From contig NZ_JAUSQU010000001.1 of NCBI RefSeq assembly GCF_030811455.1, positions 744,001-808,000 on the forward strand: 64,000 nt of DNA. Direction: 5' to 3'. Origin of the DNA: Streptosporangium lutulentum (lineage in GTDB: Bacteria; Actinomycetota; Actinomycetes; Streptosporangiales; Streptosporangiaceae). Both the position numbers and the translations under genes were made by a program. The notes beneath the pieces were generated by a model. The model was given only the letters and a program-made list of their open reading frames with translations, ran no database searches and was not told where the DNA came from. The stretch's first letter is position 1. Every line of letters begins with the position of its first letter. Below are positions 9,501 to 17,279 of the stretch, piece by piece.

Positions 9501-10530
9501 GCAGGACGCGACCCTGGCCGCGAGGCTGGAGCGGCTGGCCGACGAGACCGAGCTGCTCAGAGAGGCGGTCGAGGCCACCCGTGAGGAGCAGACCACCGCG
9601 ACCGAACTCGTGACCGCCCAGGAACGGGCCCTGGCCGCCGCCGTCGAGGCCGGGTTCCTCGGGCTCGACGACGCCCGCGCGGCGATCCGTCCCGCCGCCG
9701 AGCTGGAGGCGAAGGCCGAACGGCTCCAGGAGCTCGACAGGATGAGCACCGAGGTCGCCGCGACGCTCGCCGATCCCGAGCTGATCGCCGCCGCCGCGGA
9801 GCCGGAGCCCGACCTCGCCGGGCTGCGGGCCGCGCGAGACGAGGCCGACGCCGTCCACGCCGGCCTGCTCTCCGACCTGCGCCAGGCCGAGACCCGCCAG
9901 GCGCGGCTGGCCGCGCTCCGCACCGAGCTGGCCACGTGCCTGGAGCTCTGGCTGCCCGCCGCCGGCAAGCACCGGCTGGCCGAGCGGCTCGCCGCCCTGA
10001 CCGGCGGAAACTCCAGCGACAACCAGTGGAACATGCGACTGTCGTCCTACGTGCTCGGCGAGCGTCTCCGCCAGGTGGTCGAGTCGGCCAACGAGCGGCT
10101 CGACCACATGTCGGGCGGGCGCTACCTCCTCGAACACAACCTCGGCCGTACCGCGGGCGACCGGAGCAGGTCGGGCGGCGGGCTCGGCCTGCGGATCCTG
10201 GACGCCTGGACCGGCGTGGACCGCGACCCGGCGACGCTGTCCGGGGGCGAGAGCTTCGTCACCTCACTGGCGCTCGCCCTGGGCCTGGCCGACGTGGTGA
10301 CGGCCGAGGCCGGCGGGGTGGAGCTTGAGACCCTCTTCGTCGACGAGGGCTTCGGCACCCTGGACGAGGACACCCTCGACGGCGTGCTCGACATCCTCGA
10401 CGGCCTGCGGGACAGGGGCCGGGCGGTCGGCATCGTCAGTCACGTCGCCGAGCTACGCACTCGCGTCCCCGCTCAACTTCGTGTCCGTAAGGATCGCCGC
10501 GGTTCCACGCTCTCCACGACGACCCCGTGA
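6577..10530 (+). CDS. sbcC: Exonuclease SbcCD subunit C (Rad50-type SMC-like ATPase)
   Basis: The protein has 1317 residues, about 270 longer than the E. coli protein. Walker A is GPTGAGKTT (35-43). The zinc hook CSVC is at 708-711. The ABC signature LSGGESF is at 1221-1227 and Walker B LFVDE is at 1253-1257. Between these are two long Ala/Glu/Arg-rich coiled coils. The extra length includes an acidic Gly/Glu/Asp insert at about 233-290 and a small run of six-residue PEETVA-like repeats near 528-548. It partners with SbcD in ATP-gated end processing. The last 78 bases overlap the 3' end of the convergent ThrE-family gene. Confidence 0.97.
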   Translation: MRPHRLWISAFGSFPAEEEVDFDALTEAGLFLIHGPTGAGKTTVLDALCYALYGRVPGKRDSAKSLRCDHAPAGRGPSVALEVTVRGRRLKITRSPAWQRPKIRGTGTTRENEKALLQELNPAGEWIGLTTRVDEAGELIGTLLGMNADQFFQVAMLPQGDFAKFLRADGEDRRKVLERLFSVKIYAAAESWLANTRTEAHREQQSLRREVDFAAKRLEEAAGPGLLAALAEGDLPDGAASEELPDGTVSEEGSGAARAASELAGETAPGEDAGPRGAVVSVEEDPLEWARALEELAGRAAARVRRDCAEGEVAVREARGSLEYGTALADRRRRHAEALTRSRTVEETAEERVDLQATLTEAARADRLLPLIQGAEQRAEAATKACRLAADAVARALPLLGAGRDPSPDLLASLERDRRSEITRLGELRAEESRLARIVREREQTDREIAGLIAAQTETDARLEVIPGLRLDVDGRLTAARLDAARVPAAESAAESAAARLRAAEHREELAAELAVARADLEARLSALPVTPEETVAPEETVAPDETVEPDEAQTREALASRGRERREELAGLEGLRADEARLAELDGLLAGLDLDLQESARQESALREIQERLPAESAEAAARLAATRAKAAGIPAARAAAAAAAAVLTAARRRDDLRAELETARVAQVEAVDDAQRLRDLHQDLRQARIEGMAAELAAKLTPGAPCSVCGSPDHPAPAAPADEAPTAEDERTAQSAYEKAMERRQNAGNTVTALNSRLEEALAVAGDLTVRQAEEILAGTERELEALTGAASTEEALAGEVERLTAELDEARARAAEIARRLAEDRMRRTGWRAEHDRLTARLDGARGADPTVQARRDRLAGEAALLADALTAATRVAEVAAGHREACGRTDLTVELARAGLAEAERALTALRESAEAEERLRNETEALAAEFGRLQESSRELAIALSARRTNVEALASDIERLTGRLDEARGQDATLAARLERLADETELLREAVEATREEQTTATELVTAQERALAAAVEAGFLGLDDARAAIRPAAELEAKAERLQELDRMSTEVAATLADPELIAAAAEPEPDLAGLRAARDEADAVHAGLLSDLRQAETRQARLAALRTELATCLELWLPAAGKHRLAERLAALTGGNSSDNQWNMRLSSYVLGERLRQVVESANERLDHMSGGRYLLEHNLGRTAGDRSRSGGGLGLRILDAWTGVDRDPATLSGGESFVTSLALALGLADVVTAEAGGVELETLFVDEGFGTLDEDTLDGVLDILDGLRDRGRAVGIVSHVAELRTRVPAQLRVRKDRRGSTLSTTTP

Positions 10531-11892
10531 CTTCCGGGGGGCGCTCTCGGCGGAGCCGCGGGTACGGCGGGCGGCCGGGCGGAGCACCCGCTTGGTCAGG
10601 TCGGAGCCGGTGACCGCGCGCAGGATCTCCGCGCCGAGGATGACCCCGGCCCCCAGGGCGAGCGCGGTCGAGAGCGCCTGCAGCAGGCTGTCCATGCCCG
10701 CGTCCCCGTGGCCGAGGCTGACCTCGAGCATGCCCCGGTAGAGGGCGGTACCGGGGAGCAGCGTGCCGATCGCCGGAATCGTGATCACCATCGGCGGCAC
10801 CCGGACGCGCTTGGCGTAGGCGGTGCCGAACAGGCCGACGACCGCGGCCGAGACGGCCGTCGCCAGGATGGTCGGGACCTGCCAGCTGTGGAGCTGGACG
10901 AAGACCGTCCAGACCACCCCGCCGCCGATCGCCGCCGGGATCAGGTAGCGAGGCGGCACCAGAAGCGCGACGGCGAACGACACCGTCACCCCGATGGCGC
11001 CCAGGAACTGCTCCGGCCTGAGCACGAGGGGTGCGCCGGGCACGTTCTCCACCCTCAGCGGCACGCCGAGGCGGATCGCGGCGTACAGCGTGATGCCGAT
11101 CCCCGAGACGACCGCGGCCAGTATGAAGAAGATCTCGAACAGCCTGCCGGTCGCCGTCACGTATTCGCCGGCGATGCCGTCCTGCACGCAGGCCACCATC
11201 GGGCGTCCCGGCAGCAGCGCGACGACCGCGCCGACCACCACGGCCGAGGCCTGAACGGGCGCGTCGAGCGAGATCATCAGGACCGAGACCAGCGAACCGA
11301 GCATCGCGGCCACCGTGAGCTGGAAGAACTCCGCCACGCCCCGTCTGGCCAGCCATGCGCTGACCCGGTCGCCCAGCACGGTGGCGCAGAACGCGGCGAC
11401 CGCGACGAACCAGCCGCCGCCGACCAGGATGCTCGCGGAGGAGGCGATCAGCGCGAGCGCGGTGACCAGGAACCAGTTGGGGTAGACCGGCACCCGCCGG
11501 GTGATCTCCCGCAGCCGGGCCTGGGCGTCGTCGAGCGGCACCGACCCGCCGGAGGACTCCCTGACCAGGTCGTGGACCGCGATCAGCCGGTCGTAGTCGG
11601 GCAGGCGGCGGCGGACCCTGCGCTGGGCGGTGACCGGCGCGCCGCCGTCCGTGGGGACGTGCGACAGCGTGATGACCGAGAGGTTCACGTCGGCCTCACA
11701 GTGGGGCACGCCGTACGCGTTGGTGACCCTGCGCATGGTGACGGCGACCGTCTCGGTGGCCTCCCCGCTGCCGAGCAGTAGTTCGCCCACGCGCAGTGCC
11801 AGTCCCATGGCCCGATAGATGTCGCGTTGGACGGGTGCGGGTTCCAGAGGTGACGCCGACAATTTGCTCCCTGACCTCCTGGCGCGTCCCAC
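10453..11892 (-). CDS. Threonine/serine exporter family protein (ThrE type)
   Basis: The protein has 479 residues. The N-terminal half (about 25-260) is the ThrE domain, with MGLALRVGELLLGSGEATETV and a conserved cytosolic segment before about five membrane helices. The C-terminal half contains five more helices (ThrE_2 domain, including ITIPAIGTLLPGTALYRG). Members export threonine and serine using the proton gradient. A basic tail ends the protein. The gene converges on sbcC with a 78-base overlap, so transcript interference between the two is possible. The start at 11892 places it beside the perfect palindrome at 11901-11952, which may affect its expression. Confidence 0.9.
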   Translation of the reverse strand: MGRARRSGSKLSASPLEPAPVQRDIYRAMGLALRVGELLLGSGEATETVAVTMRRVTNAYGVPHCEADVNLSVITLSHVPTDGGAPVTAQRRVRRRLPDYDRLIAVHDLVRESSGGSVPLDDAQARLREITRRVPVYPNWFLVTALALIASSASILVGGGWFVAVAAFCATVLGDRVSAWLARRGVAEFFQLTVAAMLGSLVSVLMISLDAPVQASAVVVGAVVALLPGRPMVACVQDGIAGEYVTATGRLFEIFFILAAVVSGIGITLYAAIRLGVPLRVENVPGAPLVLRPEQFLGAIGVTVSFAVALLVPPRYLIPAAIGGGVVWTVFVQLHSWQVPTILATAVSAAVVGLFGTAYAKRVRVPPMVITIPAIGTLLPGTALYRGMLEVSLGHGDAGMDSLLQALSTALALGAGVILGAEILRAVTGSDLTKRVLRPAARRTRGSAESAPRKSRGRRGERGTAAILTDTKLSGDASA

Positions 11893-11900
11893 GAGGTTAC

Positions 11901-11952
11901 CCGCTCACCGATGCGGTGCCCACCACGCGTGGTGGGCACCGCATCGGTGAGC
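11901..11952. repeat. Perfect 52-bp palindrome without spacer
   Basis: Every base from 11901 pairs with its mirror up to 11952. The centre is between 11926 and 11927, within ACG|CGT, giving 26-base arms and no loop. It starts 9 bases upstream of the ThrE-family start and has no T tract, so it is not a standard terminator. It could extrude as a cruciform, act as a large operator or be a transposon end. Such hairpins are SbcCD substrates, and sbcCD lies about 1.4 kb away, but that link is only a curiosity. Confidence 0.85.
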
Positions 11953-12080
11953 GTGACACACCTTGCGGGCAGGTCGAACCGGCCGGAATGCTTAACCCTG
12001 CGGACAGAGGAGTGGGGCTCGGAGAACAGCCGGAACCTCTCCAGGTAGCCGCGTGACAGACATGGCAGCCTCGAAAGGTT

Positions 12081-12233
12081 ATGCAGTACCGGCTCGCGCT
12101 GGCCGACATCTCCGATCAGAAGGACTGGCGGATCGAGAACGCCGACCACGGGCCGCTGTCGACGTTCGCGCGCGGCAAGATCGACCTGGTGAAGACCGAC
12201 CGGCATTGGACAGACATTCTGAGCCCCCTTTAA
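12081..12233 (+). pseudogene. Tn3-family transposase remnant
   Basis: A 50-codon frame from ATG 12081 to TAA 12231-12233 reads YRLALADISDQKDWRI, then HGPLSTFARGKIDL, then HWTDIL. This matches the order in the C-terminal half of actinobacterial Tn3 TnpA proteins (YRP-LADLPDQ-WRI, DYGPL--ARGKI, HW-DILR). The rest of the transposase and any resolvase are absent. The remainder of 11893-12305 shows no other gene. This is a scar of a former transposon between the ThrE gene and the toxin operon. Confidence 0.7.
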
Positions 12234-12305
12234 CTCCTGTGCATATTTGCCAACTCTTGGACAATGTTGTGTTAATTTCTCATCATTGGGGCTGGAGGTG
12301 ACGTT

Positions 12306-12689
12306 ATGGCGGATGTGTTCCAAGCGACGGTCGAGAAACTCGCAGTTCAGGTCAATCAGCAGGTTCAGCGCGTACGTGAGACGTACGACGCGGTCAATGC
12401 GATCGAGTCCACAGTGACCTCCGCCGACGGGACGATCAGCGTCACCGTGGGCCCGCAGGGCCAGGTCCGCGCCATTGACCTGAACGCCCGCGTCTACCGC
12501 AAGCTCGCCGCCACGGAGCTGGCCGCCGCGATCATGGAGCAGATCAACCGCGCCACGACCGACGTCACCGAGCGGCGTCGGCGGCTGATGGAGCCCCTCA
12601 TGCCGGAGGGACTTCGCTACGACCAGGTCTTCGGCGAGAACGTCACGCTCGACGCCTTCCTGCCGCCGCCCGTGGATCCGGACGCATGA
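12306..12689 (+). CDS. YbaB/EbfC-like protein of the WXG100 toxin operon
   Basis: The protein has 127 residues. Its core ITSADGTISVTV-like strand pattern (VTSADGTISVTVGPQGQVRAIDL) and flanking helices resemble the YbaB/EbfC nucleoid-associated fold. Such genes commonly lead WXG100-effector operons in actinomycetes, where they may act as secretion partner or chaperone instead of a DNA-binding protein. A strong ribosome site (GGAGGTG) supports the start. Its last four bases overlap the start of the next gene (ATGA), indicating translational coupling. Its exact role is inferred from position. Confidence 0.78.
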   Translation: MADVFQATVEKLAVQVNQQVQRVRETYDAVNAIESTVTSADGTISVTVGPQGQVRAIDLNARVYRKLAATELAAAIMEQINRATTDVTERRRRLMEPLMPEGLRYDQVFGENVTLDAFLPPPVDPDA

Positions 12690-12985
12690 GTGGCTACTAC
12701 GTCCATCCGTCCTCACTGCGCAGCCAGACTCACGTCTACGACCAGCAGCGCATCGACGTCGAGCAGACGCGCAACGACCTTTGGGCGGCCTTCGACCGCG
12801 ACAGGAACACCCTCGGCAACGACGAGTATGGCGCAGAGCTGGCCAAGAAGCTGCCCAGGATCGAGGAAGAGATCTTCACGGCGCTGAACGCCTACATCAG
12901 CGAGCTGGAGGACACGTCCTCCGGCCTGCGCACCACCGCGGGCAACTACGAGCTGGCCGACCAGCCCTGGGCCTCCGGCTCCTGA
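12686..12985 (+). CDS. Small WXG100/EspC-like secretion partner
   Basis: The protein has 99 residues, nearly all helical: one helix near 15-40 and another around 55-90. The hairpin includes NDEYGAELAKKLPRIEEE, and the composition suits an ESX-associated (EspC/DUF2580-like) four-helix-bundle partner. It lies between the YbaB-like gene and the large toxin gene, overlapping the first by 4 bases and separated by 9 from the second. In type VII systems such small proteins pair with the N-terminal WXG100-like domain of the effector for export. No canonical WXG is seen, so the family name is tentative. Confidence 0.72.
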   Translation: MSGYYVHPSSLRSQTHVYDQQRIDVEQTRNDLWAAFDRDRNTLGNDEYGAELAKKLPRIEEEIFTALNAYISELEDTSSGLRTTAGNYELADQPWASGS

Positions 12986-12994
12986 TCATCGTCC

Positions 12995-15900
12995 ATGGGA
13001 TTCGACGGGTTACTCGTACCTGACTGGGCCAAGCCGTACATCGGCTGGGTCGTCGGCATGGACTGGCCTGAGGGCGACGAGACCGGCTGTTTCCGGCTCG
13101 CCGACGCGTGTGTGACCGCCGCGCACCGCATCGTCGAGGGCACCGCCGCCGACCAGCCGTGGACCGCGGACAAGATCGGCTCCGAGTGGGACGGCGCAGC
13201 CCACCTGGCCTTCGCCGAGCACGTCGGTAAGATGGCCGGCCAGCGGGTCGCCGGTCTGGTCAACCGGCTGGTCGACACCGCCGTCGCGCTCAACGGTGTC
13301 GGCGTGCAGATCCAGTACGCCAAGTACATGATCGAGGTCACTGTCTGGCTGCTGATCGCGCAGCTGGCGTACCTGCTGGCGGCGGCCATCGCCAGCGGCG
13401 GGGCGAGTCTGGCGCTCATCCCGCCACGTGTGCAGCTGGCCCGGATGACGGTCGCGCAGATCGCCAAACGGGCCCTGCTCAACATCGCGATGTTCGCCGG
13501 GATCGTGGCGGGCATGGACGCCGGCATCCAGCTGACGCAGATGGCGCAGGGACGCAGGGACGCGTTCGACCTGAAGCAGCTCGGCATATCCGCGCTCAGT
13601 GGCGGCGCGATGGGCGGGCTCATGGGGCTGATGAGCGGCGGGCTCACCCGGCTGGCCACGCCCGCCCTGCGTGCGGGGCTGTCCAGGGCGGAGATGAGCA
13701 CGGCCGAGCGGCTGCTGGCGGCCGCCAGCTCTTCCCTCTACGGCCAGGCCGCCCAGTACGCGGTCACCGGCGGCATCACCACCGCTGGGACCATGCTGGT
13801 ACAGGGCAACTTCAGCTGGGACCTCCTGGCCAAGGGCATCACCTCCAGCGCGCTCGGAGCCGACGGCCAGCACCTGACCACGGCCCTGCCGAACCGCGGC
13901 GGCGGCACGCCGTCGCCCTACGGAGACCCGTCCTCCGCTCCCCACGACGGCGGCCCAGGCCCCGAGCCCCGCAACGGTTCCGACCCTGGTCCACGCAATG
14001 ACCCGGATCCCGCGCCCGGGGATCGCCCCGATCCCGAGCTCCGTACCGGTTCCGACCCTGGTCCACGCAACGACGCGGATCCCGCGCCCGGGGATCGCCC
14101 CGATCCCGAGCTCCGTACCGGTTCCGACCCCGGTCTACGCAACGACGCGGATCCCGCGTCCGGGGATCGCCCCGATCCCGCGCCCGATCGTGGGGCGGCT
14201 CCGCGCGTGGAGCCCGTGGTCGGCCCCGGTCTCGGCTCCGTACCCGATCGCGGCACCACGCTGAGCCAGGCGACCACCGACACCGCGCCCGGTGCCGGGT
14301 CCGAGACCGTCCGCCAGACCACCGCCCCGCAGGGACTGCCGCACGGGGCCGACGAGGCCAGGCCGCAGGCCGTGCCGCAACAGGGCCCGGCGCCTGTGCG
14401 CGTCCTGGAGACGCCCCGCCCCCGGACGTCCGACCAGAGTCCGCCCTCCGCGGTCCGCAACACTCCGGAATACGCGGCCGATGGCACCCCCCGCCGGTCG
14501 AGCGAGCGCCAGTCCGGCGGCGCACCACACCAGACCCCGGACCGCGCCACCGGTGGCGCGCCGCCGCATCAGGTGCCGGACCGGACGGGCGGTGGGATGA
14601 CGCAGCAGGCCGCCGAGCGCGGGCCCACCGGCGCGGCAGCCGCCACTGGCGTACGCGGCAACGGCGCCGATCCGGCCGCGCCCGCGCGGCAGGGGGCTCC
14701 AGGTGAGACACCCCCCGTCAGCAGGATCGAGCGGCTGCTCAACCACGTCTCCGACGCCGGAGAGACCACGCCGCCCACCCGGACGGCGGGCCGAGCCGAC
14801 CAGACAGGCGACGGCACATCCCCACCGGCCCAAGCAGCAGGCGGCACGTCTCCCCCGCCTCTGGCAAGAGACGGCGCACCCACACCGTCGCAGGCGGGAG
14901 ACAGGACGCCGCCGCCGTCCCGCCCCGGTGACACCTCGCCGGGAGCGTCCCAGGACGGGCCCGGCGGTTCGCGGAACAGCTCGTCGTCGCGGGCCCCGTT
15001 CGACTTCGAACGCTTCTACAACGACCCCCGCTGGTTGGCGGAGGCCACGAGGTTCGAGCAGCGCCTGGGCGCATACTACTTCAACGACCCGCAGACCGTG
15101 GACGCCGCCTGCGTCGCACTGGGCAGGCTGCGCGACGTCCTCCTGGACCTCACCCCGAGACAGCCGGGTGAAAGCCCCTCGGCCTTCGCCCGCCGCGTCG
15201 AGAGCGCCTTCTTCAATGACGACCCGGCCAACGCCGGCCAGGTGGGTACGCGCACGGGCGTGACCGTGGACGACCTGCTCGCGCACGGAAACCTGCGCGA
15301 ACTGGTGACGGCCTTCTACAACGGCGCCTACTACAACCGCGCCAACCCGAACATTTTCGGCAACGCCCTGCTCGACATCATGGACACCGGCGGCTGGGAC
15401 CGCGCTCGCGAGGCCGGTCTCGACGTCGGCGAGGTGCGGCGAGCCCAGCACCAGCTCGACGAGCGGTGGCACCGCCCAGCGCTCGGGCGGCTGGAGGCCA
15501 GGTTCATGCCCGACAGGTACACCTTCAACCGTGACCCGTTCGGCACGGGCAACGTCGGCATGCTCTCGGAACGCGGCGCCAGGGACGTCGCCGAGATGGT
15601 CTCGAGCCAGTTCAGCCGGCGCGACCGTACGGAGACGGAGATCCAGGACCTCAACACGACGCCCGGCCACTACGACCGCCTGGGCGCGCCCTTGGGGAGG
15701 TTCGAGCGGGCGTTCGTGGAGGAGCACCTCAACGGGCGGGCCGACCCCGACACGTTGCTACCCTGGCGCGAGGGCGTGACCATGCACGACACGACCGGGA
15801 GCCGGTGGGCGAGGCGAATCGCGGGCGAGGGCTTCCCCGTGGTCGACGGCGTCTCCGGCACCACCGCGAAGATGCTCACCGCGGTCAAGTTCCTCAACCT

Positions 15901-17278
15901 CGGCCCCAGCACGACCGAGCACTTCCTGGGTGCGCTCATGGGATGGATGCTGCCGGGCTTGGACCACTCGCTGTTCGAGATCGCCAGAGGTGCGCAGATC
16001 GCCGACGTCGGGGGGATGCGGCTGGAGCCCGGCTCTCGGCCCAACATGGTGGACTTCTACCGGAGCCTGCCCGGCGTCGACCTCTCCACGCTACGGGGGA
16101 AGATCCTGCCCGACGGTATGTTCCCGCACGAGTCCCGATACTTCGCGCACGCCACGGACCGCGCCGGTTTCTCCGAGACGCAGCACTCCGCGGTGCGATA
16201 CACCCTCGACTACCTCTGGTCGCAGCTCGAACAAGGCAGGGTCACCGCCCGCACCCTCGCCGAATGGCTGGACGGCTCGGGCATCAACCCGCGCGACCGC
16301 GCCGCGGTGCGTGCTCTGGGCGACCGGCTGTCGCCGGCGCACCTGATGGCGCTGAGCGCGTACGCCATGGAGGGCCATCACCTGATCAACAACATGACGC
16401 GTACCCAGCTGTGGACCGGCGGGTTGTCGGAGTCGTTGGTCCGGCACGGCATGGTGAGCAAGGTCAGCACGCTCGTCGGCAACTACCTGAACGGACTCGC
16501 CGTGGACCCCCAGCTCGGGGGGCTGCCGATAGCCCTGAACTCGCTCGTGCGCGTGGACGACCACTACCTGAAAATGAAGCCGCCCAAGGAATGGAGACCG
16601 CTCCTGACCCCGATGGCCGACTCTTACGTCGACGCGGTCCGCCGTAAGGGCGAGGCCAAGGAGCGATTCGAGCAGGCGCGGGACAAGGGCAACAAGCAGG
16701 AGGCCAGGGAGGCCGGCCAGGACCTCAGGGCGGCCCGTAAGGACGCGAAGGATGCGTGGAAGGCGCTGGAGGAGCAACTCGGCAGGGCCACACCGGGCCT
16801 GTTGGACGAGATGCGCTGGCACACCGACATGCTGTACGACGCGATGGCGCAGCTCCCGATGGTCGGCTCGCCGGAGCGGCCAGTGTGGGCGTACCGCGGG
16901 GACTGGATGACGCCGGTGCACTCGCCCATCTACGGCTCCACGCTGCACCCGCACGGGACGACCCGCGAGTTCCTCAGCATGAGCAGGCAGCTGGAGGTGG
17001 CGATCAAGTTCATGGTCGAGCGCACGTCCAGAGACCGCAAGGTCCTCGTGGCCTACCAGCTCACCGGGCAGCAGGCCAAGGACATGTCGGTCTTCTCCCC
17101 CTATTTCGGCGAGAAGGAGATCGTCTTCCCGCCGCACTCGCGCGTGCGCCGGGTGGACGATCCCGAGCTGGTGGCGAGCCTGCGCGCGGAGGTGGACGCG
17201 CTGGCGGCGGACGCGGTCGTACGTGGCGTCATCTCGGAGGTTCCGCGCTATGAGATCATCGTGATGGAGGAAGGCTGA
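12995..17278 (+). CDS. WXG100-like polymorphic toxin with C-terminal ADP-ribosyltransferase domain
   Basis: The protein has 1427 residues. Residues 1-110 form a WXG100-like helical domain (LVPDWAKPYIGWVVGMDW; SEWDGAAHLAFAEHVG). A hydrophobic stretch follows at about 118-145, then more helices with glycine-rich membrane-like segments to about 290. Residues 330-400 are 24-residue Asp/Pro/Arg repeats, and a Pro/Thr/Arg-rich spacer runs to about 665. A folded region of unknown function covers about 670-1280. The last 135 residues hold the arginine-type ADP-ribosyltransferase triad: Arg1301 in WAYRGDW, S1328-M-S1330 in TTREFLSMS, and E1373-K-E1375 in FGEKEIVFPP. I infer export by a type VII system encoded elsewhere and modification of target arginines in competitors or hosts. 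Confidence 0.85.
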   Translation: MGFDGLLVPDWAKPYIGWVVGMDWPEGDETGCFRLADACVTAAHRIVEGTAADQPWTADKIGSEWDGAAHLAFAEHVGKMAGQRVAGLVNRLVDTAVALNGVGVQIQYAKYMIEVTVWLLIAQLAYLLAAAIASGGASLALIPPRVQLARMTVAQIAKRALLNIAMFAGIVAGMDAGIQLTQMAQGRRDAFDLKQLGISALSGGAMGGLMGLMSGGLTRLATPALRAGLSRAEMSTAERLLAAASSSLYGQAAQYAVTGGITTAGTMLVQGNFSWDLLAKGITSSALGADGQHLTTALPNRGGGTPSPYGDPSSAPHDGGPGPEPRNGSDPGPRNDPDPAPGDRPDPELRTGSDPGPRNDADPAPGDRPDPELRTGSDPGLRNDADPASGDRPDPAPDRGAAPRVEPVVGPGLGSVPDRGTTLSQATTDTAPGAGSETVRQTTAPQGLPHGADEARPQAVPQQGPAPVRVLETPRPRTSDQSPPSAVRNTPEYAADGTPRRSSERQSGGAPHQTPDRATGGAPPHQVPDRTGGGMTQQAAERGPTGAAAATGVRGNGADPAAPARQGAPGETPPVSRIERLLNHVSDAGETTPPTRTAGRADQTGDGTSPPAQAAGGTSPPPLARDGAPTPSQAGDRTPPPSRPGDTSPGASQDGPGGSRNSSSSRAPFDFERFYNDPRWLAEATRFEQRLGAYYFNDPQTVDAACVALGRLRDVLLDLTPRQPGESPSAFARRVESAFFNDDPANAGQVGTRTGVTVDDLLAHGNLRELVTAFYNGAYYNRANPNIFGNALLDIMDTGGWDRAREAGLDVGEVRRAQHQLDERWHRPALGRLEARFMPDRYTFNRDPFGTGNVGMLSERGARDVAEMVSSQFSRRDRTETEIQDLNTTPGHYDRLGAPLGRFERAFVEEHLNGRADPDTLLPWREGVTMHDTTGSRWARRIAGEGFPVVDGVSGTTAKMLTAVKFLNLGPSTTEHFLGALMGWMLPGLDHSLFEIARGAQIADVGGMRLEPGSRPNMVDFYRSLPGVDLSTLRGKILPDGMFPHESRYFAHATDRAGFSETQHSAVRYTLDYLWSQLEQGRVTARTLAEWLDGSGINPRDRAAVRALGDRLSPAHLMALSAYAMEGHHLINNMTRTQLWTGGLSESLVRHGMVSKVSTLVGNYLNGLAVDPQLGGLPIALNSLVRVDDHYLKMKPPKEWRPLLTPMADSYVDAVRRKGEAKERFEQARDKGNKQEAREAGQDLRAARKDAKDAWKALEEQLGRATPGLLDEMRWHTDMLYDAMAQLPMVGSPERPVWAYRGDWMTPVHSPIYGSTLHPHGTTREFLSMSRQLEVAIKFMVERTSRDRKVLVAYQLTGQQAKDMSVFSPYFGEKEIVFPPHSRVRRVDDPELVASLRAEVDALAADAVVRGVISEVPRYEIIVMEEG
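13982..14188 (+). repeat. 72-bp tandem repeat within the toxin gene
   Basis: Two nearly identical 72-base units (13982-14053 and 14054-14125) are followed by a third, partial and more divergent copy to about 14188. Each encodes a 24-residue unit starting DPGPRND and ending ELRTGS. Copy number probably varies between strains, changing spacer length between the secretion and toxin domains. Confidence 0.9.
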
Positions 17279-17279
17279 C

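Larger units (their letters stand above)
11893..12305. other. Intergenic stretch between ThrE gene and toxin operon
   Basis: This 413-base stretch contains the 52-bp palindrome, the Tn3 remnant and an AT-richer final 70 bases (about 12236-12300) that should hold the promoter of the toxin operon. The operon's ribosome site GGAGGTG sits 6 bases before the ATG at 12306. No other gene was recognised. Confidence 0.6.
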
